DNA from: Bondarzewia mesenterica
Taxonomy: Eukaryota > Basidiomycota > Agaricomycetes > Russulales > Bondarzewiaceae
Direction of reading: 5' to 3'
DNA: 27,512 nt
Assembly: GCA_004802705.1 (NCBI GenBank)
Contig: SGPL01000444.1
Coordinates: 1-27,512, forward strand
The notes under the pieces were generated by a model. The model saw only the letters and a program-made list of their open reading frames with translations. It searched no databases and was not told the origin of the DNA. Position numbers and translations under genes: made by a program. Positions 17,983 to 27,296 of the stretch are shown piece by piece. Each line of letters begins with the position of its first letter. The stretch's first letter is position 1.

Positions 17983-19312
17983 ATGAAACCAGCAGCGGCC
18001 ATCGCCCCCTTCGACACGCTCACACCGACAATTCTTACCTATGGTGCCAAAGTCTTGCTCAACACCGCGACACTCCGTCTCAAGTGTGGTCACCACTACG
18101 GTCTTTGCGATAAGAACGGTATCAGCAAGTCGACACTGATGGGTGAAATCCCCAATGGGTATGTGCCGCCACTAACCTTTGGAATTTTATCTACTCTTAT
18201 CCTTTCAGTCAAGTCGAAGGCTTCCCATCTCCCGACGAGGTCCACGCCTTCTACGTCGAGCATGACATTGACGGCAGTGAGGAGAATACCTCTGTCCTTC
18301 AGTCAGTTCTCTCAGATGAACACATTCTTGCGGATGAGAAGGAGATTGTGGAGATGCTCACTTCTGTCGGGTTCAGCGATGAACGGCAGCAACATGTCAT
18401 TGGTAGCCTCTCTGGTGGTTGGAAGATGAAGCTCGCCCTTGCCCGCGCGATGCTTTTTAAGGCTGATACCCTTTGCTCGATGAGCCGACCAACCACTTGG
18501 ACGTCGTCAATGTCGCCTGGCTGGAGAACTACCTCACCAGCCTCACTCACTGCACTTCCATCATGGTTCGCACGACTCTGGTTTCCTTAATAATACCATT
18601 ACTGACGTCCTCCATTTGAACCATTTCAAGCTGCGCCGCTACAGGGGCAATCTCCAGTCTTTTGTCAAGCAGGTCCTCGAAGCCAAGTCTTACTACACTC
18701 TCGAGGCCGCAGAAGACTACAAGTTCAAGCTCCCCGATCCTCCTTTACTCGAGGATGTCAAGACCAAGGAGACGTCGCTGTTGAAGACGCGCAAGGTTGG
18801 CTTCCAATACCCACGCAGCCCGTGCAGCAGCTGTACGACATCACACTCCAAGTCTCTCAAGTCTTGCGTCGCCATTCTCGGTCCCAGCGGATCTGGAAAG
18901 TCGACGCTCGTCAAATTGCTCACTTGCGAGATGGAATCCAACAAGGGTGGCGAGGTCTGGAAGCACCCGAACTTGGTCATCGGCTACGTCGCCCAGCATG
19001 CATTCCACCACATCGATCATCACCTTGACAAGACTCCGTTGGAGTACATACTCTGGCGGTACCAGACCGGCGAAGATGTGGAGGAAATGAGCAAGGCGAA
19101 CCGCCAGATCTCCGAGGAGGAACACCAGAAGATGAAGGATGGCTCGCTCATTGTCATCGAGGGCCAGAAGCGCATCATTGATGAGATCACGAACCGCAAG
19201 AAGTTGAAGCAGTCGTACAAGTATGAAGTATCGTTTAAGGGTTTGTCCACATCGGAGAACATCTGGTTGCCGCGTGACGACTTCGTCAAACGTGGATTCG
19301 AGAAGGTGCGCT
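17983..19312 (+). pseudogene. translation elongation factor 3 fragment, two ABC domains
   Basis: EF-3 is the fungal ABC-type ATPase that releases E-site tRNA during elongation. Recognisable from [18 protein letters not shown] (about 18030). Walker A of NBD1 is damaged ([13 protein letters not shown]; usual GLCGKNGxGKSTL). A 50-base intron (18159-18208, GTATGT...TTTCAG) splits [25 protein letters not shown] and [17 protein letters not shown] (ABC signature) follow. The frame slips near 18470, giving [20 protein letters not shown] in another frame, and again near 18567. The linker and NBD2 follow ([15 protein letters not shown]; Walker A GPSGSGKSTLVKLLT at about 18880; HLDKTPLEYILWRYQTGE; SENIWLPRDDFVKRGFEK), with a compensating pair of shifts at about 18811 and 18862. 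The HEAT region, NBD2 signature and Walker B are absent. The retained intron means a DNA-level copy. Confidence 0.93.
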
Positions 19313-19367
19313 GGCATTTTCTTGCCTGGTGTTATTTCGGGAAAATGATCATTGACATATCAGCACA

Positions 19368-19790
19368 GGGCAGCAGCTGGGCGCATGCACCATACGCTTC
19401 TACAAGCTGCACTTCCAGGCGCCGCCGGGTGTGGGCACCTCTTCACCTAGCGAGTTCACATCGTGAGTAACACGCTCATCGGCGAGGACGCCGTCAAAGT
19501 TATGCAGGTCAGTGCATCTTCTTTGGATTGTGCTTCTGTATTCGCTAACACCGTGCATGCCGCCTTTAAATTTTTGTCTGGCAACTCAAGATTGACGACG
19601 TCTCGGTGCTGGAACCTGACGAGCAGGGCAAGGAGGTCAAAATGTCGAAATCGGAGGAGGATATGCTTGCAGGTTATTTGGCGGCCATGCGGGGTGGGTC
19701 GGTCCGAGAGGGAGAGCAATGATGAGATTCGACAGATGATGATGAGGTCGAGGGTAGTGATAGTGATTGGGAAATGTTATTATTATCCTT
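19368..19790 (+). pseudogene. C-terminal fragment resembling Sec63
   Basis: After an intron-like junction (GTGCGC near 19306 to CAG at 19369) the protein changes identity: IRFYKLHFQAPPGVGT, then in another frame FT-stop-RVHIVSNTLIGEDAVKVMQ (TAG 19448-19450 where Trp fits). An intron-like gap begins GTCAGT near 19508 and its acceptor is damaged. LKIDDVSVLEPDEQGKEVK and EEDMLAGYLAAMRGGSV follow, ending in an acidic tail (STDDDEVEGSDSDWE in a shifted frame). The FQAPP...TW...SDTxxGE...DDVS...RGG pattern with acidic end matches the C-terminus of fungal Sec63, the ER translocon J-protein, as I know it. Brr2/Sec63-domain helicases are the alternative. Confidence 0.6.
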
Positions 19791-19948
19791 TTTGTCTGCT
19801 GCCAGGTCTACTTTTGATTCCAGTCAACTGTGTAATTTCTGTAATCTTTCATGCACCTTAAGATAGCTTTGATTGTATCCTACACATTTTTCGACAGACT
19901 ATACCATGATTCCGACAGTTGAAAGAGAACGGGCCCACGCGCAACAAT

Positions 19949-20364
19949 ATGATGACTAAGCACGTAAACAGCTGGCTGCGCAGTCGTCGCCTTGCATCTC
20001 TCCGCTTGACTACCACATTCTACATTGCACTCGACATGCTCACACTCAACTGTGCTCTCACAACCATAACATATCATGCACCATCTGTTGTAGAGGGGCT
20101 GAGTTCAGCTATAGTGAGTATTTGTTATCTATTATCCTGAATTTCTGTCCTTTCTGCTACAGATGTTGCAGGTGCATGGCCTTCTCATGGCCTTTTCATA
20201 CTGCAGGGATTGCTGGCAGGTCTTGGATAGTATGATGAATATTCTGGTATGTCTTGTATCTATATTTCTGATCTGTAAAGTTCTAATGCAAGTCATAACA
20301 GGAATTCCAGTTCAGACATCACATCCATGCCCAATCCCTGCAGCACACCTTCATTGTCTTTTTG
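19949..20364 (+). CDS. possible spliced orphan gene, identity unknown
   Basis: Exon 1 (19949-20113) starts at ATG with MMTKHVNSWLRSRRLASL and contains FYIALDMLTLNCALTTITYH. Intron 1 is 20114-20162 (GTGAGT...CTACAG), exon 2 is 20163-20246 (MLQVHGLLMAFSYCRDCW), intron 2 is 20247-20301 (GTATGT, TTCTAATGC branch, AACAG) and exon 3 is 20302-20364 (EFQFRHHIHAQSLQHTFIVF). Another donor, GTGAGT, follows at 20365. All junctions are phase 0 and splicing leaves no stop, which is unlikely by chance. The possible fourth exon enters the AT-rich block and reads as Phe/Leu-rich noise ending at 20486. It could be a 5' gene piece cut off by the AT-rich insertion. I do not recognise the protein. Confidence 0.42.
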
Positions 20365-20402
20365 GTGAGTCTATTACATTCCTTTATCAAGTTTCAGACC
20401 AG

Positions 20403-21023
20403 GTTATGTATTTAGATACTCTTATTTGTACATTATTTTACATTTATTTCTTCTTTTTTTTATTCATTACACTAAAAAGTGTATGAATGTAGGCAAAAGC
20501 CACATAAATATCGGCAAAAGCCACATAAATATAGATAAAAGCCATATCAATTGATTCAAAGGGACATCACTTTGCAATTATTATCGCAAAAAATGCATAA
20601 ATTTTTGTCAAAAGACTACACAGAAATATTGCCAAAAGGCTTACAAGAATATTATGCAAAAGCATTGCCAACAGGCTTATAAAAATATAACATATAAAAA
20701 TATGATTTATACAATGTTAATTATGATTTGCATAACAAGGATGTGCATCAATCATTATGCATATGCAGATTCAAAATATCTCAAGGAAAGTGATATGTCT
20801 TTGACTTTTATGAATACAGCATCTCTTACATCTTTATATACAAAAATTGTGCATACAAGATTATACATTGAGCGTGTGCAATGCAGTAAATATATGCATT
20901 ATGTATTATTTATACAAATGTTTAAATATATCTCACCATATTTATTAATTATATTATCATATCATAATTAGATTCATAATATGCAAGCTAAAAAAGAGAT
21001 GAAAAAAGATTCAAAATCAAATA
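20403..21023. other. AT-rich non-coding flank of the Helitron
   Basis: Base composition changes sharply at about 20400 to strongly AT-rich. Contains the 21-base repeat listed below and diverged GGCAAAAGCC / GCCAAAAGGC words to about 20690. A 105-codon frame (20654-20971) is rich in Tyr, Ile, Met and Lys and reads as a composition artefact. A Helitron 5' end (TC) could lie here but cannot be fixed. Confidence 0.5.
20492..20550 (+). repeat. 21-base tandem repeat, about 2.8 copies
   Basis: GGCAAAAGCCACATAAATAT units start at 20492 and 20513, with a diverged third (GATAAAAGCCATAT) at 20534. Each unit contains a small GGC-AAAA-GCC hairpin. Confidence 0.85.
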
Positions 21024-24000
21024 TACAAATATAAGTTAGAGGAGCTATTTCAAATAAAAAAGGGCGAAAATATAGTTAGTTATATGAAGAATTAGAGCTT
21101 TATATTAATAAGATTAATAACTTTAGTGATCATCAAAAAACTGAAAAGTTTAAATTTTTTAAACATTGTTCTTCATTAATAGCCACTGAGTTTAGTTCAA
21201 AATCAGCATTTATTATTGCTGATATTTCATTAGTAGATTTAGTTGAGCGGTTAACAAAAGATCAGTTATTTGCTGTAGCACATGAACATAGAGTTTATCT
21301 TCATACAAAAACATCAGTATTAAGTTTAAGAGAGATAGTCAAAGAGCTCAACTGTGAAAAACATACAAGCATATTTATAAGAGCAGATCAAACTATAAAA
21401 TTAGATACAATACAAAAGAAATCTACAATTGAACCTAATAAATTATTATTTCCATCAAATCTACCAAATCAAGATCTCGTTACTACTATTATCAATAATT
21501 TTTGTAATGCAACTATACTTGAATCAATTGAAGAATCAGCATGTGCTGTATGTGGATCTTTAGTTGTTAATATAAGCTTGCAATCTTTATCAAGATATAA
21601 TTTAGATTTATCAATATTATCTCGACCTAATGAAGGAATCACAAGATGTGAGCGATTTACTTGTGATGATCTTATACAAGAATTAGATGGGCCTATTTTA
21701 CTTCTAAATTGCAATTTAATCTGTAATTCTTGTTTATCTGAATTAAGTGCAGGTAAAATGCCACATGAATCTTTAGCTAATGGAAATTAGATAAGAGAAA
21801 TTCCATCACAACTTAAAGGATTAACACGGGCTGAAAAAATGCTTATATCGCGAGTTTGCCATAACCAATATATAATTAAAGTATCATCTGGCATGCATAA
21901 GATTAAATCTAATGCTGTATTTTTCTCAACACCAACACCAAAAGTATATGCAAAATTGCCTCCTAGTCGTGGCGAGTTGAATGAAGTACTTGCATATATT
22001 TATACTGGACCAACAAGGCCTACACAATTAGATCATAGGTGAACTCCTCTTTTAGTGCGAAGAAACAAAGTTGCATCTACGCTTGAGTAGTTGAAACTAA
22101 ATCATGAAGATTATGCTGATTTAGAAATATCACAAGAGAATTTAAATTCATACAAAGATAATGAACCTGCAGTAGCATGTTTATATTATTCAAATCAAGG
22201 ACATAATAAAGAACTAGAATCTGTAGCAAAATATAAAGCTGATGAAGAAGAAGGTGTAAATGATGGTGAATGTCCATTTATTGTACATGGATTGATAGGT
22301 GATAAAGTAGCAAATTCATCAACAAAGGTTTTGAAAACATTGGCATTGCAACATTTAACTCAAGGTGGCAAAATCTTAGGCATAGGTCATGCTGAAACAC
22401 CTGAATCAATTTATCACAATCCACAACTATATTCTCAAATCTTTCCTTGGCTATTTCCTTATGGTTTGGGTGGTTTAAAAAATTCTAAAGTAGCATTGAA
22501 TAACTCAGAAGCTGCTAGAAAAAAACAACATCTTATGTATCATGATAAGCACTTTCAGCTTGAGCCATTATTTCCTTTAACAGCATTTAATCATGAACAA
22601 ATAAAAGATTCTNCAACTGGTNGNTATCTTCTTGCANATAAAAGANTATTTCCTNATATTGTNAATANACTNATNAATATAAATNAAGANANATTNTNAA
22701 ANCTTATAGATAGATTNAAAGCAGGTGAAAANGTNAANCCTTNAACTNANGANGAAANGNNTTGNTTTCAAATTCTTAATGACATTNATCATATAGCTNG
22801 ANNTGTTGATGGATCANAAACANAAAAGAAATACATNTGCAATGAAATATGNGCTTTNANAGCTTATCTTGGTGCTCCTTCATNNTTTATNACATTTGNN
22901 CCAGCTGANAATAANNATCCANTNTCATTATATTATNCAGANACAGGAGAAATTTTTTAAACCAAATTTAAAAATNTCANATGANNATCNCTANAANTTA
23001 ATTGNNAANAATCCAGTTGCTGNAGCACNGTACTTTAAACTNATTGTTGANNCATNNATAANACATNTTTTANGAGTAAATACNAAGCATTCANGCATAT
23101 ATGGNNATACATCAGGNTATTATNGNACTNTTGAGCAGCANGGAAGATTNACTTTACATTTNCANATGCTTTTATAGATAAAAAACTCACTTACTNCACA
23201 AGAAATTAGAGATCNCTTGTTGCAATCAGANTCANANTTTNAAAAGNGAATGATTGAATATCTTGAAGGTGTNCATCAAGGNNANTTTTTAACANGAACA
23301 ATGGAGAATGTGAAAGAAAAATTTNNCATNAAANAAAATAAAAATNNANATCGATTAAAAGCAATAGAATGTCTTCCACAAGCTGTACCATTAAAATGTG
23401 ATGATTCTACTTGTGGTAATTGTGAATCTTGTGAAAAAAATGAAATATGATGGTCTGAGTATAAAGAAGATGTAGATAAACTTTTATTTCAATCAAATGT
23501 TCATGATTGTAGTAAAAGCCTTAGTTGTATTGGAGGAGTTTGCAAAGCAAGATTTCCTCATGAGATTCATCCATGTTCAATTATTGACATAGACACAAGA
23601 TATATTCAAATGAAGAAAGGTAAAGCTTGGTTGAATATTTTTACTTCATGGTTAACTTATTTATTGTGATGCAATACTGATGTCACAAGCTTGTTATCAG
23701 GTACAGCAATTAAGGCTGTAATTGCATATATAGCTGATTATATAGTTAAGACACCTTTAAAAACACATGTCATCTTTGAAACAATCAAAGCAATTTTTGA
23801 AAGGAATACAGAATTGATCAATAGGACTTTAGAGCAAAAAGAAAAAGCACAAAAATTACTAATTCAGGTAGTTAATGCATTGTCTATAAAAGCAGAAACT
23901 GGAGGACCAATGACATCACTATATCTATATCTATTAGGACATCTTAATCATTATACAAACTTTGAATTTCAACTATTTTATTGGAGAAACTTTGTAAAAA

Positions 24001-24152
24001 AAGTTGAACAAGATTGTGGAGATTGTGATAATAAAAAGTATGAAAAAAAGGTTATAATAGGTTGTAATAATAATACTTACATTGATATCTCAATGATATT
24101 TGATTATATATATCACTCTAAAATATACAATCACATAAAGTTGTATAATTGA
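21024..24152 (+). pseudogene. Helitron N-terminal region and Rep (HUH) nuclease
   Basis: Rep nicks and joins single strands during rolling-circle transposition. One frame runs from about 21024 to 22960 and, after a 1-base slip in a T-run near 22957, another runs to 24152. Landmarks: CAVCGSLVVNISLQSLSRYN and CNLICNSC (zinc-finger-like Cys pairs), SSGMHKIKSNAVFFSTPTPK, TPLLVRRNKVASTLE, then CPFIVHGLIGDK and IFPWLFPYGLGGLKN (Helitron-like N domain). HUH motif: LHxxML at 23157-23165, second His codon CAN. SLLSGTAIKAVIAYIADYIV with PLKTHV carries the two Tyr and Lys. Stops at 21788, 22088, 23175 (TAG) and 23448 (TGA) replace expected Trp; TGA at 22040 and 23667 replace expected Arg. Length and order are otherwise complete. 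Confidence 0.92.
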
Positions 24153-24279
24153 ATGCGATTGACAAATAAAGTAATAGAAAAGTAAAAATTAGTCAAGAAA
24201 AAGATTATTCAAAATCTGAAAAAGAAACCTTACATCAGCATGATACAAAAGATAAAAGTAACAATAAAAAAAAACTATT

Positions 24280-25404
24280 GAACTACATCCACAAAAAGAA
24301 ACTTATAAATCAATCCTTCACTCTGAAAGTCAAAGCAAAGTGCTAAATTTTATAGGTAGCACATTGCCTAAACATGATTAAGGTAGCAGAGAAGATTATT
24401 GCAAAACAATGCTAATATTGTTTAAGCCATGGCAATCAGATATAGATTTAAAAATAGCAAAGGACATATAGAATAAAGAGTTTGAATCTTATGCATTTAC
24501 AAATAGACAAAAAGAAATCATGAAATTTATGCATTTAAAATATGAATGTAATGATGCACGTGATGATTTTTCTTTACAAAGAAAAAGAAAATCTAAAAAT
24601 TTATTTCTTTTTAATTTTACTGATGAACAGATGAATGATTTGGATCAAGAAAATGACATTCATGAAACTTTAGATGAGAATGACATGAACTTTGCACAAA
24701 AACAATTGAACGATGAATGAGATAGCTTAAGCAAACAAGCCATGAATTATTTACATCAGATGAATGTTATAGATTGTGTATTGAGATTATGTAGATGGCT
24801 TGATAAAATACCTAACTTGAACACTGCAAATGTGTCAAAGAATAATTCATTGTATACTAGAAATGAGCATACAGCAAATGAATAGAAATAGGTATTGAGT
24901 AGAAAGCAAGATCAAGTGATTGTAAATCATGAAAAACAAGCTGCTAAGGTACCTTCAAGGTTTAAGCGCAAGATTTTATTATTGAATTTAAATCCAAATG
25001 AGGTGAAAATTATAAATAAAGCCTATTTGACTCATTCTTTCAAGGCACAATCTAATGATAAACAAAAAACTATAGATAATGCAGTCATGCAATTCAAGTT
25101 GAATAATGAGCAAGAGCGAACATTTTGTATTGTTATAAATCATACAGTAGAATAAAATGGAGATTAACTTAAAATGTATTTAGGAGGTATGATAGAAACA
25201 GGAAAATCACAAGTTATAAAAGCATTGATTCATTTTTTTTAATATAAATAATGACTCATATCACTTTTTTAGTTTTAGCACCAACTAGTTCTGCTGCTGC
25301 TCAAGTTTTAGGATCAACATATCATTCTGTACTTGGTATTACAGGTTGGGGTATCAGTAATAATATGCAAACAATTCACGCTATTCAGTCTCTTACTACT
25401 GTCT
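24280..25404 (+). pseudogene. Helitron Pif1-like helicase, 5' part only
   Basis: The helicase would unwind DNA during transposition. LNFIGSTLPKHD, MLILFKPWQSDIDLK, then YAFTNRQKEIMKFMHLKYEC and NDARDDFSLQRKRKS match the Helitron Rep-helicase linker. ILLLNLNPNEVK and MQFKLNNEQERTFCIVINH (Q-like region) lead to MYLGGMIETGKSQVIKAL, a Walker A with Glu in place of the usual Gly. VLAPTSSAAAQVLGSTYHSV (motif Ia) ends the similarity after VLGITGWG. At least seven stops and one indel (T-run near 25240) interrupt it; two stops (25153, 25165) sit where Gln is expected and one near 24468 where Trp is expected. Motifs II-VI are missing. Confidence 0.88.
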
Positions 25405-26639
25405 AAGATAGTTTGGCCGAATGTGCATTTTTGGCAACTGAGACATTCCAGTAGACTTGAGCCCAACTGGCCACTTACTGACATTTTATACAGTTGTGCC
25501 CAACATCTCACTGATCACACACCTTTCAATATTTTCACTGATCATAAATTTGACATGACCATGTTACAGTGGCTTGCTACTACTGTTCGTGACATCCATG
25601 CCACTTTTATCTCTATTTATAAAAAGAAATTGATATTTTTATCATTTCTAGCAATTTAATAATGCATATTTGCTAAAATCTCTTATGTATTATACAATGC
25701 AGCATTTTTATATATAAACTTCCTTTTTTAAGATGGTAACAAGCAAATTCTAGGTATTAAGAGGTTTGAAATATGTCTTTATAAATCAGCAATGTGCCAT
25801 CTAACACTCTGTAGATATCAATATCATTATCCCGCACACCCTTGAGTGATGTAGCAATAGCATTTAGAAAGTGTTGATGATATATAGCACACTCTCATGT
25901 GAGAGAAATGACATGCATAGTGCATCAAAGTGTATGCATCAAAGCCAGAAAACCTACTGTAAAAAAAGATTAGCCACATAAAGCTCTATAAATAAATAGC
26001 ATAGCTCAAAATGTACCATTGCTCGCACGTGCCAAAGATATCAGCAATGACGCTGTTGAATATATGTAAAAATATATAAAACAGTGAATAGAACTATGCA
26101 CATGATAAAAGAGAGTGCACAATTAAACAAATGACAGCAAAAATATAAATAGCAAAGAATGTGAGACCAAACAATTGAATAAGTGAATACAATGTATAGA
26201 ACTAACAACACTGAATAAGATTGCAGGACAGGAACAAAGTGTATTGTGCTTATGTTTTTTTAGATGAGATATTTAACTATATTACCATAATGAGTGTAGC
26301 AAGCTAACCTTAGCTTAAAATAATAAAATGAAAATGAATTAAAATATTTAATATACTGAGGCACATTATTAATTAAGTGTTTAAATTTTAGACTAACATA
26401 GTTAAGCACAATGCATGCAGCATAATGTGATCAGTTGATAGAGCATATGATAAGTATCATTAACAACTATGGCCTTTTTGCCTAAATTTTATTTATACAT
26501 TTCAATAATAGATTTTAAGACCACAGTGAGCATAGTGAGCCAACCTAATAGTATTGCACCCTTCAATAGCTAGGTATTTAATGTGTGTCATCTGAGTGTC
26601 CTTTGAGTATCAAAATAACAAAATAAAACGCTGAATTAC
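25405..26639. other. AT-rich non-coding stretch after the Helitron
   Basis: No credible gene. A frame at 25333-25659 contains a less AT-biased piece (about 25405-25620, with EPNWPLTDILYSCAQHLTD) that does not continue the helicase and that I do not recognise; it may be a small insert of another element. 25660-26639 is AT-rich with stops in all frames. The block ends near 26640 with an abrupt return to GC-rich sequence. Confidence 0.5.
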
Positions 26640-26801
26640 CGGATTAGGCAGGAGGCTGACTCATCTGCGCGTCGTGACACGCACGTGACATGCACTGAAT
26701 ACCAGACGACACTCACTTGACATGCAACAATGGCGTTTTTCTGCCTCCCGACACTTCCGACACTCAGGCAGGACATGCAAGATATATTTTGTGTGTCGCA
26801 T

Positions 26802-26830
26802 GACACGCAAAGTATAAAACTTTGCGTGTC
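26802..26830. repeat. 12-base perfect inverted repeat
   Basis: GACACGCAAAGT (26802-26813) pairs with ACTTTGCGTGTC (26819-26830) over a 5-base loop ATAAA. It contains the TGCGTGTC octamer that recurs to the end of the window. Confidence 0.92.
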
Positions 26831-26887
26831 GCGGCGGTGCGGGGCGAGGACGCGCGCCAGCGCATCCTCGCCTGGCAACGCCACTGA

Positions 26888-26928
26888 GATTAGAGCTCCG
26901 ACTCATTATGAGTAGTCAGAGCTTAATC
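26888..26928. repeat. imperfect hairpin of about 19-base arms
   Basis: GATTAGAGCTCCGACTCAT pairs imperfectly, with a few mismatches or bulges, with ATGAGTAGTCAGAGCTTAATC around a very short centre. It lies between the two TGCGTGTC inverted repeats. Confidence 0.65.
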
Positions 26929-26943
26929 TGACTTAGGGTTCCA

Positions 26944-26963
26944 CGACACGCAACTGCGTGTCG
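26944..26963. repeat. 9-base perfect inverted repeat
   Basis: CGACACGCA (26944-26952) and TGCGTGTCG (26955-26963) separated by two bases. Same octamer as the 26802-26830 hairpin. Confidence 0.92.
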
Positions 26964-27290
26964 CCTCCCAACTTCACCCTCCGCTTTCGCCACCCCCGCC
27001 TCTGCCTCCATCATCCCCCGCCGTCATTCATCTTCACTCGTTCACCCTCACTCTTTCACCCCCCCTGCCGTGGCTTCCTTAAATGGCGTTGCCGTCTCTC
27101 GCTCCCGTCCTCCTCCTCCTCCTCGCCCTCCTTCGTCCCCGCCCACCATGTCTGGCTGCACACCCCCAGGTCCCCGTCGACACAGATGCACTTGCTTGTG
27201 CGAGCGCGCCCCCTCCTTCCCTTACATATCTTTAGATATCCGTTATTCCATGCATGATGTGTGCTGCCGTTTATTTACATCTTAAGCCAC
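26964..27290. other. C/T-rich sequence without a supported gene
   Basis: Strongly pyrimidine-rich (CCCCCGCC, CCTCCTCCTCCTCCTC runs). Open frames are composition-driven and Pro/Ser/Arg-rich. It may be promoter-like sequence or part of the repeat-bearing element around it. Confidence 0.4.
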
Positions 27291-27296
27291 GGCTTG

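Larger units (their letters stand above)
21024..25404 (+). mobile_element. AT-rich Helitron (RepHel), helicase truncated
   Basis: A Rep domain of the HUH type followed by a Pif1-like helicase, the architecture unique to Helitrons. The protein matches Agaricomycete Helitrons motif by motif, yet codons are overwhelmingly AT-ending and flanks are AT-rich, unlike the rest of the window. Helicase similarity ends after motif Ia at about 25365-25404, so most ATPase motifs are lacking. No 5' TC or 3' hairpin-CTRR end could be assigned. Single-base Ns are frequent from 22612 to 23345. Confidence 0.9.

Noticed and set aside
20492..20690. CRISPR-like array
   Set aside because: The repeat is a 21-base head-to-tail tandem with no spacers, in a eukaryotic context.
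20654..20971. 105-residue protein in the AT-rich flank
   Set aside because: Tyr/Ile/Met/Lys-rich with no recognisable motif; expected from AT composition.
6552..23450. Reassigned genetic code with TGA (or TAG) read as Trp
   Set aside because: TGG Trp codons remain in all these frames, TAA stops also occur, and frameshifts accompany them. Decay explains the pattern better than recoding.
26888..26945. Helitron 3' end (hairpin followed by CTRR)
   Set aside because: GTCAGA...TCTGAC forms a small stem but is followed by TTAG rather than a properly spaced CTRR, and it lies outside the AT-rich block.
26958..27285. Reading frames in the C/T-rich stretch near the end
   Set aside because: Pro/Ser/Arg-rich low-complexity products; no domain and no gene signals.
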